64,000 bases of DNA from Tubulanus polymorphus (lineage: Eukaryota > Nemertea > Palaeonemertea > Tubulaniformes > Tubulanidae): positions 25,210,153 through 25,274,152 of the forward strand of contig NC_134028.1 of assembly GCF_964204645.1 (NCBI RefSeq), given 5' to 3'. The translations under genes and the position numbers were made by a program. Position 1 is the first letter of the stretch. Every line of letters starts with the position of its first letter. Positions 35,123 to 46,960 of this stretch are shown piece by piece. Below the pieces are notes generated by a model. It worked only from the letters and a program-made list of their open reading frames with translations, had not been told where the DNA came from and did no database searches.

Positions 35123-36783
35123 CTGAATTTTGGACGACAAAGAAATATGAATAGATAGCACTCGAGACAATTGCCTATATTTTTGTCCTTGGACGGGCGA
35201 AACGTGCTCGATTTTATCGGACTCGGGAACACTTCAGTGTCATTAGCAAATAAGAACATAAGCTTCAAATTGTACGATTGAGAAGCTCTTGTTTAGCTGT
35301 TGCTATAGATAATTTCAAAGAGTCGATTTACTTCGTTAGAATGTATATTGTACAACTCGGGATTTGCTCCCACATTCATGAATCCAATGATTGAAATGTT
35401 CTTATTATTTCGGTTTTTCAAATAATCTAATCCAAACCTATATACGTCTCATTTCACTGCGGAATCGGAACCTAATTGTTTGAGTGCAAAATGTTAGTCG
35501 TTGAATCGAACGAAAATTGAGAGTTATTCTGGAAATAAAGTCGTAATCATACGGCAGCGATACCGGGTCGTTGAGTTTCTATGTCAGCGAATTTCCTACG
35601 GGATATTAATAAAGCGGTTTGTTTCTGCTATCACTGTCGTCACTTCCGCTGCGAACACTCGTTGCACTTCCGCTGCAAATTGCTGTCTTACATTAACGTT
35701 TACGTAACGCTACAACAGGGTTACGGCGTTCTCTGCTCTGCATGGAAACGGCGTTATATGCTGAGGACCCCGGCACGCGAGCGCACTCGACTAATTCCCC
35801 CATTACGACGTAACTTCTATTCCAAATATTACACAACCATGAATTCGCCGGTCATTACCACTTACAAACTGTTCATTACGCGGGCATTTGTTTGCCTAAG
35901 CAGGTACCACTTCTCCTAGCGAAGATTACCGAATCTACCCGGGGAATAATTCAACGAATCCGACCCGGTCCTAAACCCAAATTGTCTATTCAGGCCGTAT
36001 GCCGTTTATGGTACTATTGGGGTATAATCAACGCTTCGGTTTCCCATTACCCGTGGCACCGACAGAGCCGACACAAATCCTCCGAAACCGCTGTAAAAAT
36101 GATATCTTTTTAATGGGAAAAGGTGGACACTATAAATAGGAAAATAACCGATGAGGTTATTTATGACAATTTTGTAGTTTCTCAAACCGAACCGACTTAG
36201 AGCAGCTAGCTATAAAACTCGTTAATGTCGAATATAACTCGCAACTTACGGGCCCAAACAACATTAAAGCATTTGAGAAACTAAGGCCAGTTGGTTTAGG
36301 AGTCAACCTGTGCATAACTGATATAGTGACAATTTAAACTGCATTGTCGGGTACATATTTTGTTTTTTTTAAGTTTCGTCTTACCCATACCTTTGATACC
36401 ATGGATAAATTAGTATCACATGATAGCTTAATAACTTTAGGGTTAGTCACAGTATTACGAAGCTACATGTATTTACCAAATGGTTGACTATGAGCAACTG
36501 GCCAAGAATGAACAGTGGTCTTAGATGAAGCTGTCTTTGGGTCAGGGTTGTTATCGGTATCAAACCACAGCAAATATTTCATTACCCATAATAATACCGA
36601 ACAATAAACCAATATATACCATGGCGCATTCTTAAACCTTCCAACGTGGCCATTTTAACCTAGGTCAATACTAAACTGCATCAGCCTTGCGCTAAGCTAT
36701 ATTCACAATTAAAAGACCTTTCAGAAACTAGAACTCTTTTATAGAAAGATGCTTATTGATATATTGGCGTTATGTAGTGTCGT
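35123..36783. other. No gene recognised
   Basis: A short direct repeat CACTTCCGCTGC near 35640 and 35667 falls in a 112-codon plus frame without known motifs. A short inverted pair GTTTCTCAAAC / TTTGAGAAAC at about 36177 and 36274 suggests another small foldback. Confidence 0.35.
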
Positions 36784-37033
36784 TTATATGAGTGTGACAC
36801 CTTTTCTATTGAGCTGGATAAATTGTAGCTTATCATTCCAGCCAGACAAACGGTAATTGTAGATCCAATACGCGGTCTCCCCGGTGATGATGGATGCGCG
36901 ATAATTTCCTGACCACAAAAATACCCCGAGGAATCGGTCGATCGAAAAGCACTTGAAACGCAATTTAGTCACGATTGCGGTTCTCAGTACCACTACCCCG
37001 GCCTCGGTAATGATTCCGTCTTTTGAACGATAG
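36784..37033 (-). CDS. Weak candidate exon or ORF, minus strand
   Basis: An acceptor-like GTCCATGTTTCTAG (AG at 37034-37035) leads in phase 2 into a frame of 82 codons ending at TAA. It contains DGIITEAGVVVLRTAIVTK early and GETAYWIYNYRLSGWNDKLQ near the end. No domain is recognised. The patch is more GC-rich than its surroundings. It would fit a last exon, but no partner exon is found. Confidence 0.18.
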
Positions 37034-37206
37034 CTAGAAACATGGACGGTCGAGACCACGTTTTAGCGTAAATCATTATCGGGTATAGGCCTACATCTTT
37101 ATAGTTTTTTTTGTCAACCAATTGGGTGAAGGCAAACAGCACCGAATTTTGTCGATAGCAGTCAGTTTTACGTAATTGACTTTTATATTCGGCGTTTGGT
37201 ACATAA

Positions 37207-37450
37207 CCCAATAAATACTAGTGCACCTTGTGGAGCCTTGCGCGCTACTAGTGGATTCCTCTATTGCACTACTGTACACTAGCGACACCCGGCGGATCTT
37301 CACTTGCCACTAGTGGAATCATATATTAGTTGTTCTTCTCCTAATGTATACTAGCTTTGTGGTGCGTAGGTTGGTCACTTGCCAAAAATGGAATCATCTA
37401 TTGACACAGTAGTTGATGTCCTACTGCACATAAGTGACACCTGGTGGATT
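37207..37450 (-). repeat. Diverged tandem repeat family R6, copy set 1
   Basis: About three units of roughly 75-80 bp, each with CACTTGCCANTAGTGGAATC and a TACTGCACA..AGYGACACC block. 58195-58445 carries the same family in the opposite orientation. Reverse-complemented, units contain CCACCAGGTGTCAC, one base from a CTCF-like core. Confidence 0.6.
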
Positions 37451-38195
37451 CCGGTCAACGATCGAAATATTGAGTCTATAGAAAATAACCCTAAAAACCT
37501 TGCCTTTTGTATCATGTATATATACTAGGTGTAGCGGTGTCGCATAGATAATTACATGAAGTATTCATGTCTAGAACCGTCTCCGTCTCATTCAAGGGTA
37601 AATCCTTCGTCTTCCTCTGTCATCATCTCTAGGTGGCATATGTTTTGATGTCTTGTCGTTCGGCGTATGTGTTCTGTGTCAAATAAACGCCATCACCAAG
37701 CAACCGCGCTATCTTCACGCTAGAACGATTTAGAGTCATTAAAGTCTATAGAAATCCGTCATTCCGATGGTAAACATCGGTGTCCAATGTAAGTAACAAT
37801 TTTCGCACAGTCCACACGCGTTTATTTCGCCCTGCGGGAATAAATTCGTCGGTGTAATCGCGCAGATATAGATAGCATTGAGTATTAATTGCGTGTCCTC
37901 GAAATCTTTAAGAAGACGGTCACTCGCTTTCGCCGTATCCTGCGGACTTCTTAAAATATTTATTGATAGATAAATCTCTTTCACGGCTTACGCGGATCGG
38001 ATTTATCCGAATCAGTAGCATTATGCGGGGAAACTTCAGCTAGTTACTTAAAGACAAATATATACGCCTCGTGTATGGGCGGCCATTTCTACCAAAATCA
38101 ACCTTTTCGTACATTTGTCTGTACTTCGATAGAATTTCTATCGTCAAAATGTCCAAGTGATGCCCACGCGTAACGTCAAATCATCTAACGCAAGC
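37451..38195. other. No gene recognised
   Basis: Nothing beyond random-looking short frames. Confidence 0.4.
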
Positions 38196-38271
38196 AAAAT
38201 AACACCAGATAGCGAGAGCAGGAAAAATGTGACAAATATATCTGTATGGTGTCGCCATCTGGTGTTATTTT
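38196..38271. repeat. Foldback with 20-bp arms containing CAGATGGCGA
   Basis: Left arm 38196-38215 (AAAATAACACCAGATAGCGA) and right arm 38252-38271 are inverted repeats with one mismatch around a 36-nt spacer. The arms carry an AGATGGCGA core similar to CTCF-like sites. Confidence 0.7.
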
Positions 38272-39167
38272 GGTTGTTGTATGATGACGCTACACTTAGA
38301 CATTACTTAGACCCATTGATGATAGACATAGATATTCTATTCTAAGTACAGACTAATCATACGGAACGGTTGATTTCGGCGGTAATGGCCGCTCATACTC
38401 AAATTCCACAATTAAAAGTCAGTTGCGAACATTCTTCGGTTGATATCCAAACGATTAGTTTAACGGTAAACACAAAGCTATCATCTGCGGCACTTTGTCG
38501 AAGAGAGCATTTTCAAAGGTACCCGAACGGAGCCGTTGAGAATATGCAGGTGGGCGATGTAACGTAAGTTAGCTAATTCTCTGGAGAGGGCAGGACTTGT
38601 TATTCCGCCGGAGGTTCACGCGCGTTTCGGAAAAAAATCACAGCTAGCCTCAGCGCGTATACAACGACATCTTTGTGGATGAAATAATTGATGTGTCACG
38701 GATAGAGGATTACAGTTACACTGACTCGACTCCCCCGGAGACCAGCTGTAGACCGATCTTCCGTGAAATTTAATTGCACATTTTGCCAGAAGTAATTTCT
38801 GGCCGTTGAACGCGCATTGAGACGCATTTGTCGACAATCGTTCGACGAATATTGCGTTAGGTTTCTTCTTATCCGCCAGTCTATTTTCGAGCGAACCTAA
38901 ATGCCTATCGAAAATCGAATTATCGCAGGGATATTTATGAGTAAAATTAGTGTTAATTTAAATTGACAGCGTATACAGAGTATCCTGACGCATCTTCGGG
39001 GAGTACGCCTTAATTCGTTCAGCAATATTAACGAGCTGTAATCACTGGACAGTGACAGTTTGACTTCAGGGGAGGGAGCGATCTGTATTTCATTGCCCGG
39101 CTAATAGAATGTATGCACGGACGTATAGTTCAAACGCGTCATAATGACCGTCAATTGTGACTTCAAC
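38272..39167. other. No gene recognised
   Basis: No supported exon; the open frames at 38370 and 38616 have no known motif. Confidence 0.4.
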
Positions 39168-39443
39168 TTAAACTGCGTTTGTTGGCAGTAATCCTGCAAC
39201 CCGGAACACCTGCCCCTCTTGAATGGGCTCATGTCTGGGCAGTATATTCATTGGGTACAGATTCCAGAATGAGAGTGCAGGGTCCGGGCTGAAGGATGCA
39301 GTGTCCAGGCTGAAGGATGCAGTGTCCAGGATGAAGGATGCAGTGTCCAGGCAGTAGGTACCTGTATTAACAGCCAATACTATGACGTCACATGCAAAGA
39401 TAATCTCGTATACAATTGTTTTCAGTTCACCTGCACCCGACAT
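39168..39443 (-). CDS. Hypothetical ORF spanning a 21-bp repeat
   Basis: From an ATG at 39443 the minus strand is open for 91 codons to TAA at 39168-39170. The protein begins MSGAGELKTIVYE, contains a hydrophobic stretch, then seven-residue repeats (LDTASFS type) from the 21-bp minisatellite, then a natural-looking tail with LPRHEPIQEG and QVFRVAGLLPTNAV. The tail vaguely recalls the start of a galectin-type fold (Gly, Val-x-Gly, Pro-x-x-Ala spacing), but I would not assign it. A GCAG|GTGAAC near the ATG could also be a donor. It may be an exon, a decayed gene or chance. Confidence 0.2.
   Translation of the reverse strand: MSGAGELKTIVYEIIFACDVIVLAVNTGTYCLDTASFILDTASFSLDTASFSPDPALSFWNLYPMNILPRHEPIQEGQVFRVAGLLPTNAV
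39261..39358. repeat. 21-bp minisatellite, about 4.5 units
   Basis: Units of exactly 21 bp (GTCCAGGCTGAAGGATGCAGT) at 39282, 39303 and 39324, a degenerate copy before (39261) and a partial copy after. In phase with three, so it adds seven residues per unit in any frame. Confidence 0.93.
39383..39397 (+). promoter_or_regulatory. CRE with adjacent octamer-like sequence
   Basis: Perfect TGACGTCA at 39383-39390 followed directly by CATGCAAAG, one base from the octamer ATGCAAAT. The same pairing of motifs is seen upstream of exon A. Confidence 0.3.
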
Positions 39444-39896
39444 CAAAATCCATCACCGATTTCCATAAAACTGAGTTCAATTTTGTATCGAAATCTTGGG
39501 ACGAACATTGCCACTCTTTTCGACTACGAATTCAGTATGCTATCGACCTTGAAAGGTTAATCGTTACGGCCTTGGAAGATTATTTCTACTGACAAACGCT
39601 GCAATTAAATATCAATCATAAATTCTTAAAAGCCTTCGGGTGCTATTAAAGTTCGAGTAAACTCGCATCTATTCGAAATTGACATGCGCCGGAGCAGGCG
39701 ATGCACGCGTTGCCGTAAATTTCAAAAAGTCAAATATGAGAGAATATGTTTATCGGCTGATTCAATAAACCTTATCAGAGAATAACTCAGGCGCATAATT
39801 GTTTTTTTTCTACAAAATTGAATATCATATTCAGATCAAATGATATATCACCGAAAAGCGATGTTTGGCTGTGCGCGGGTGGTATTCATCTTTCTC

Positions 39897-39899
<3 letters not shown>
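39444..39899. other. No gene recognised
   Basis: AT-rich; nothing supported. Confidence 0.4.

Positions 39900-39979
<80 letters not shown>
39900..39979 (+). repeat. (CT)40 microsatellite
   Basis: An uninterrupted CT/TC run of about 80 bases, in opposite strand polarity to the GA tract at 23.9-24.2 kb. Confidence 0.98.
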
Positions 39980-39983
<4 letters not shown>

Positions 39984-41607
39984 CCACCTGATGGAAAATA
40001 ATTCAAAACATATTTAATATCATTATTAAATACACCCGCGTTGTATATTTACACAACGCTGATTCGGGTTCAATTACTCGAATTCAAGATTAGGTTTTTC
40101 GTCAAGAAAAACGTGAAACAAACATTACCCGAACGCGCTATGTCGGAATTATAATATCGAAGAATTTTTGAAACGGGGAATTTTGTGGGAACGAACGTGA
40201 AAGTAAATGAGAAGAAATAAATAAGTGCATGGACTCGATGTAATTGATGATGATCGGATATGGATTCTGTTGAAGCTACTTATGAAACAGTCACAAGACA
40301 ACAACAGAATTTCCATCGTCAACTCATTTTCAATAACATGAACCTTTATCTGGTTTCTTAATAACGTATATAAGGTAGTCGTTTTTGAATGACAGGATCC
40401 TTTCTCATATTGTGTTTTAAACGTGTCATAAGTCATTGAAATCTCGCTTAAGTCGCCGTCGTTGGTAGTTACAATAGTTTCTGTTTATAATTACAGTTTA
40501 AGGGGATACACGTGTAAAGTAATCATACGATGAATAAAAAATGTTTTTTTTATAATTCCTCAACAATTATTTAGAATTTTCCGGATTTTTTTTATACTCG
40601 CCATTGCTTCTATGTATAGTAATTTGCGTACTTCGATGAAATAAGTTCGGTTGTTCACCGAAAAAAAAGATACGCCAATTTCCTGCGCTCTAAAACGTGT
40701 TCATTACAATCACTGCGTTCTCCGATCTATCATCGAGTTTTTCTCGAAGACGTATTAAGCTCGTAAGCGGCGCGTCTGTGATGGCGTAAGAGATGTCGAA
40801 CTTGATAGCATTTATCGGGCGTTCTACATACATTAATACAAATCATGTCGAGTCTTCGGGCCACAGGAAATAGAATGCACAGTCAAATGACCGCGAGAAA
40901 GGAAATGAACGCAGCGATGTAGTTTTCCATCGTATTGACCGTATCTTCATATAGGGAAGGTTACAAATCTTAAGGTCCAGGCGTCGGTTGGTCCGATTGG
41001 TTATTAACCTTGCTTAACGGGTTGTTTATCCGAGAATGATCTCGGTGATTTCTTGGTACGGATTCGCGTGTCCGTTGTGGTCACGGAGTACGCGCACATA
41101 GATCATTAACAGTGATCCTAATTGACCCGCACAACGCAGAATGACTTCTTTTTACGAGCTGAAGAATGGACTCTCGTCTCTAGAATATATAGCCTATTTA
41201 GGTCTTATCCGTGGAATAATAAACCTTGCAACGAAAAGGCCGAACAAAACTTATCAAATCGTATCCGATCGACTCGGGTCAATTCCATACGTACTTTATC
41301 ATCTAAACGTTTTTTTTGCGAACTAGCGCGAGAGTAGTTTCGCTGCTCCGCAAATTATCATAGATATGAGCAAAGATACATGAACACGATGTATTTTTGA
41401 TATAACGTATAATAAACATAAGTCTGCGCAAAGCAATATCAATTTTCCAGCTAATCAATACAGTTATTATGTCATTAAGCGATATCAGCACCAGTTGCAT
41501 TGAATAAGATAATTAGTTTAGTATTACGAGTCAAGTTAACGGAATCTATTCTAGATTGGTACCATATGTTAATGCATTTTAAAGGGAGCATATAAGGTAT
41601 GCAATGA
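39980..41607. other. No gene recognised
   Basis: AT-rich with several T-runs; the 95-codon minus frame at 40149-40436 has no motif. Confidence 0.4.
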
Positions 41608-41690
41608 AACCCACAATAAAGAGTACAGAAAAACTAACGAGGTAATCTGACGTTTCGGCTCAATTCTTTGATCCTTTTTTTGAAATTCAG
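41608..41690 (+). repeat. Dispersed repeat R5, copy a
   Basis: Shares AAACCCACAATA, AAACTAA, TGACGTTTCG and a CCATTTTT-type tail with 53350-53440. Confidence 0.5.
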
Positions 41691-43880
41691 TTAGATATGA
41701 AATATCTATCAAAATGAACTGATGCGACGATATCAGAACTTTACTTAACTGGCAACTGTTGAACTGGTGCTAGAAGAATATAACTGATATAATGATATAG
41801 ATATGAGCATTTGACTTCTTTATACAGCTGTCTCGTGTATGTTTATAAGCAATTATTCAGCGTCGGTCCATCCACTGTGACGCCGCATCCTGCGCTCTCC
41901 TTTTTTCTCTCGTCTTGTCTGATCATGAAGTTTTTTTCTGCCGATGATCAAAAGTCTCGGCGAGTGGATAATGCGGGCTGATTTTCCGCGCTATTAGACA
42001 ATAATTTTGTCTTTAAGCCCCGGGATGACGCTCTGACGGTGCCCTCTTCAAATCAGGCGTGATAATGCCTACAAGTCACCCATACGAGATCAGCTACATT
42101 TCGATATACAATAACGAATTCGTGTACAGTAGCCTCCTGTATACAAGGACGGCGATTTTTTTTATCATATATAGACCAGAGACCAGGAAGCGGAACACCG
42201 CGGTTTAAACCGAATATCGCTTATTATAAAACTTCACGACATTTAAACACTGGTATATTAGCAAGAAATCATGGGTTCGAACCCTCCACCAATCGATTAT
42301 CGGTCAAGGTATACAAGTCGACCGCGTACAGGTTTCCAACAGAAAAACCATGTTTCACGGTTTGCGCCACTAGAAAACAGAACACAAAATGCCATAAAAC
42401 ATATATCGCCATTGATATGTTGTTACAGTCTCGGACATTGTTACAAAAATATATCGTGAGGAATTGTGTGAAAAGTTTGCGAAACCTTGAAGAATTTGAC
42501 GTTTCGATTTTTTGTCTCCGCCTGTATTTGCGCGTTCGGCTTAAGCCACGAGGACAGACGTCGTTTACGCGACGAGTCAGTGACTTCAAGTGGATATGAG
42601 GTCGTAGATCGAGCCAGTTAGCCTGCAGCTATATCGACTGCTCTCATATAACGGATGTTTGTGTTGTTTGGTGTATTTTACTTGTCTCATCCACTTCGAC
42701 GTTATTCGTAAAGTGTATTTACTCAAGCAAGCAGACGGCGTGTGAGACAGTTGATAAAACTCGGTTTCATCCACAGATTCATCGCAAACTCGTCGATAGC
42801 ATTCAAGTCACCAGCAAAGGCAAAGCTAAGACAGTGTAACTCCCCATTTTTTCGATACTAAAACAGGCCCGTTGCCAGGTGGGTCCGCACCTATCCAAAA
42901 TGGCTTATTTCAGACGTAAAACTGCAACAACAAGTTAATTCCATAGCGTTTGGTTGCATAATTTTTTCAATCGAAACAGTGCGGCCTCTAAGGAATGCGT
43001 GTTTTACAAACAGGTTTCAGCAGTAAATGTTTTATCTGATAATGATCTGTATGATTCTATATTCGAGCAAAAAACAGCTCAACTATGAGATGATGTGTTG
43101 GTAATGATATGTACGGCGTATTTTTCAACAAAAAGCACGTTCAAAAATCTGGGACCGTATTCACGAAGCGTCCGAACGTGCCACGTAATTCTGCGTCTCT
43201 AAGTTCACTCATCAGTCCGGTGCTACGTGAGTGAAAACGGTCCCTGTTCATTTCTGGATATGATTTTGCACGGGTGAATTCTTCGAAAAAAACAACTTTA
43301 GGGCCTCCTGGCTACGGAAATACACAAGACTGGATCGCATTCCGCGTGAATTTTGCCGCTTCCAGTTTGACGCCGGAAGGTATCGATAAAACGCTTGTTG
43401 TTGATGTTCATTAAATTGTCTCGAAAAATTCGTTGAAAGGCCGAGATTTAACAATAATTATCGTGAATTTGAGCTTAGTTTCTAATTGAAATTTGAGAAT
43501 TATCGAGTTATTACGAAAAGGCATCGACCGAAAAGTAGAAAATATGAAGCTAAAACAATATCGGCCGCATCCATCGCGTTAGCTTCTAATCGAGTTGTTT
43601 TGAATATCCGGGAGCAGAACTTTGTATCTCTTCAAAAATTGATGCGCGAGAATGATATCGAGGCGATTTATGAAGTGGTTCAGTGATGTTTAATTTTAAT
43701 CGCTTTTTCCAATAGCCGCACTCATCATCGGGCGTTTTTTACTGGCCCAGTTTCATGACGAATATGAATTCATCGTGATATCTATCCTATTAGATTTCTG
43801 GTCCGCTGTATGACCGCGTGACGGGTCACGCCGAAACGTTGTGGTTTCATTTCACTATTTCATCTCCGTCTTATCCAGTA
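41691..43880. other. No gene recognised
   Basis: A GGTTCGAACCC B-box-like sequence at about 42273-42283 is an isolated tRNA-like piece. The 106-codon minus frame at 42269-42589 has no known motif. A chance 27-nt acceptor/donor pair lies at 42430-42456. Confidence 0.4.
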
Positions 43881-44240
43881 TCGTCGGGACTGCTGTGAAT
43901 ATTTCACCGAGTTGAGGTGAATCAAGGAATTCCGTTATCGTCGGGGCTGCTGTGAATATCTCACTGAGTTGAGGTGAATCTAGGAATTCATTTATCGTCG
44001 GGACTGCTGTGAATATCTCACTGAGTTGAGGTGAATCAAGGAATTCGTTGTCGTTGCGGCTGCTGTGAATATCCCACTGAGTTGAGGTGAATCAAGGAAT
44101 TCGTTGTCGTTGCGGCTGCTGTGAATATCTCACTGAGTTGAGGTGAATCAAGGAATTCGTTGTCGTTGCGGCTGCTGTGAATATCTCACTGAGTTGAGGT
44201 GAATCAAGGAATTCGTTGTCGTTGCGGCTGTTGAGAATCA
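43881..44240. repeat. 56/57-bp minisatellite, six units plus a partial
   Basis: Units start at 43881, 43938, 43995, 44051, 44107 and 44163, with a partial copy from 44219. The first two are 57 bp, the rest 56 bp. Each contains GCTGCTGTGAATAT, CACTGAGTTGAGGTGAATC and GGAATTC. Units 4 to 6 are nearly identical. Confidence 0.96.
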
Positions 44241-44624
44241 GGGAAATGGACGATTTATTTCTTAACAAATGATGATAAAACTCACCGACTAGAGCGATGC
44301 GATTCACTCGAGTTGACTGGTATTGAGTTGCGAGAAATCTACTTTATTTCTTACAGATTTCTAGTGTGGTCCATTCTCATTGACACGCATAAACATTACG
44401 AGTAATAATAGTACAGCCATATTCAATGATTTATATAACTTTTTTCACACGTTCCGAGACAATACTGATCGTAATTATACTGATGGTTAGGTCACTCAGT
44501 GCTGTTTATATTTCCTCTTTGTTTTTTCCAAAATCGTGTCTCTGTGACTCTTATTGCATCTGGCCGACAAAAGAACTCGGTCGCGATTTTCATTTCTACC
44601 CCTGCCCCATTTACATTATTTCAG

Positions 44625-44645
44625 TTCGCGACGACGCTTCTTTCG
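44625..44645 (+). CDS. Candidate 21-nt micro-exon (phase 1-1)
   Basis: The acceptor is among the best in the window: a long pyrimidine tract (TTTCATTTCTACCCCTGCCC region) ending ATTATTTCAG at 44624. The donor TTCG|GTGAGAAAT is strong. The 21 bases, entered in phase 1, read xRDDASF, with the first residue set by the preceding exon (Ile after 34576, Val after exon A). It lies 10 kb past the 87-nt candidate and 2.6 kb before exon B. It sits inside a longer ATG-led open frame (44426-44860), which may be coincidental. Confidence 0.33.
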
Positions 44646-45231
44646 GTGAGAAATCGAGGCGGCCTAGATTTAAAATCCGAGTGATTATAATAATAATAAT
44701 AATAATATTAAAGTCGAAACGCATCCAGCTGAAAAATTCAGTCAAGGTTAAAAAAAAGTATATTGATGAAAAACAAGGCAAACATGCGGTAACAATATTG
44801 AATCGGGTCGTGGGCTGCATTTTAGCTCAAATATATATAAATACCGTGCAACCTAACTAGTTCCATCATATGGAATCAACGTCTGTCTGGTATTATTGTG
44901 GTGTTGTGGAAGTTTTTCTACTTAATCTATTATGAAAAATGATTACAACAGGCGAAATACATATGGATATTGATAATAATCAGTCGGGTCTCCGTACCAC
45001 CGGGTGCATCCATTACAACTAATTGATTTATGAAACAGACACGATTATGTCTACCAATTATTCCGCTCTGTGTTTTGCCGTTGAAAAAAAGTATGTTCGT
45101 TAAGGTAAAAACGCATCCGAAATTCGCTTTTATTTATCCCTCTTTAGATTTTCGCTTTCGATTCCGACGAATTATTTCAAGTTCAGGTAGTCTAAATGAT
45201 GAGGAGAGAATCCCACAATGATAATAAAAAG
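44646..45231. other. No supported exon; (ATA)n microsatellite
   Basis: Contains an ATA-repeat at about 44684-44708. The 144-codon plus frame at 44426-44860 crosses it and encodes an Ile run. Confidence 0.4.
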
Positions 45232-45360
45232 TCCGAAAATGAAACTTCGAGATAGTAGTTTATTTCAACGTTTCGACTATATCCTAATAGTCATCTTCAG
45301 GAATAATGAAAAATCGCGTCAACACGGATATAGTGTTCTACCAATCGTGAGTTTAAATGA
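45232..45360 (+). repeat. Dispersed repeat R1, copy b
   Basis: Carries CGTTTCGACTATATCCTAAT and AGTCATCTTCAGGAATA. Best-preserved member of the family in this window. Confidence 0.55.
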
Positions 45361-46734
45361 TAACTTGAGGTCACAACAAACCTACATTTCGTGTTGAAAA
45401 ATTCAGACTAATTCTGGTTGATATTTGCTGTAAGTATAACGATTCAAAGTGATATCAAGTTCGCTTATAGCTTTATATCATCTAGAAATAGGAAACTGAG
45501 ATGCCCCTTATTTATTTACTGAATTGATTGATGGATTGGATCTGATGCTTGTTAGGAAATGCGATTGCTTTTGATATTATCTTTGAAACAACTTGTCTGC
45601 CATCAATAAGGCTTCTCAAAATGAACTACTCAAAAAGATCTAGTAAGTGAAAGAGACTGAAAAACTTTTTTTAGGTGTCAAAATATTCGTCAATTTTCAT
45701 TCAATTCGACAAATCAAATATCAAGCCCAGAATTGAATTTCTTAATTATTTTCTAAATTGTTTTTAAATCTTGAACTGCCCCCGATTATTTAACTCTATT
45801 CAAGTTCACGCGATCGTATGATCGAAAATAACGATGGACATTGAAAGCAAAATACATCTTAATTTTTTTCAAGGAAATATCACAACGAACGGGGACGTAT
45901 TTGTACATAGTCTTTTTTTGGGGGGGGGGGGATTCTGAACGACAGACCCGTTTTCTAAATATATAATCGAAAAAGAAAAAAGACAAATCATAAACTATAA
46001 ATTCTTTGAAATCATAAATCCAGATAATGATGAATTAGAAGTGAAGTCGTGATTGAACTGTCGCTGGTATTCACAGTATTATGTCTCTAACACACACACA
46101 CATACCGCACGATACACAATATCGATTGTTTTAATTCATATTTAATAATTCTACATCGACTGCGCAGTTTCTAATTTAATAACTATACATTTACACAGCG
46201 ATAGATTCTGTGTTAGTTTATTAATTTCTCTATAGTATGCGAGCAGCTCTAACCGAGGTTGCGGCTAACGGCGCTATCATACGACTGTGCATGGACGTCC
46301 ACACGATTTTTCATGGGAGCTCGAACATTTCTTTAAATGGGGCCGAATCCACGATTTTACAAATTGTATTCTTAATATTCATCCATTGTACTTCTTGTAC
46401 ATTATAATCATTCATAGAGCTGTAGTCCTGTTATCAGATAACTGTATCTAAATTGTTTCCTTATTGGAAAAAAAAGGAAAATAAATATTACAGGCTCGAA
46501 TCGAGCATCTCCGACAAATCTGCTAAATACCGGGGATAGATCTTGGTGTACGAAGTCTGGAGTGAACTGCGTAAGTCATGGAATATTTCTCATTATTGTA
46601 AAAAGACACTGTGGTCTAAAAGGCACCCTTGCGGACTCCCGATACTATTGGCCACAAGATTGTGGACTAACTCGCGCGGTAATCGGTAGTACCTCCCTCC
46701 CACCCCTTTTCCGAGCTCTGCATCCGTCTGTTGC
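45361..46734. other. No gene recognised
   Basis: Contains 12 G at 45920-45931 and a CA run near 46092. No exon supported. Confidence 0.4.
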
Positions 46735-46960
46735 TCTGTCTCTCCGTCTCGAGTCGTGGTTTAAGCAGCTGCCCCGGTTTTTAGTCAATATCAACCGAGC
46801 GTAGCATCCAGTTGATTTCACATCATCGTTCATTATCGGTCGTCTCTCATCTGTTCGTACGCTCTCTCTCTCTCGTTCACTCGCTCACTCGAAGCCGACG
46901 CATGGTTCTTGTTCTCTGTATCTCTCGCTCTCAGCTCACTCGCTCGTTCGCTCGCTCGCC
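46735..46960 (+). promoter_or_regulatory. TC-rich promoter-like tract before exon B
   Basis: Imperfect TCTCTC / TCGCTCGC / TCACTCGC repeats ending about 250 bp before exon B. Their position and CpG content suggest a pyrimidine-rich promoter, but they could be simple repeat. TA-rich TATA-like stretches lie closer, at 47157-47180. Confidence 0.3.

Noticed and set aside
42430-42456. 27-nt phase 1-1 pair
   Set aside because: Moderate acceptor, GTGAGG donor, unremarkable peptide; counted as background.
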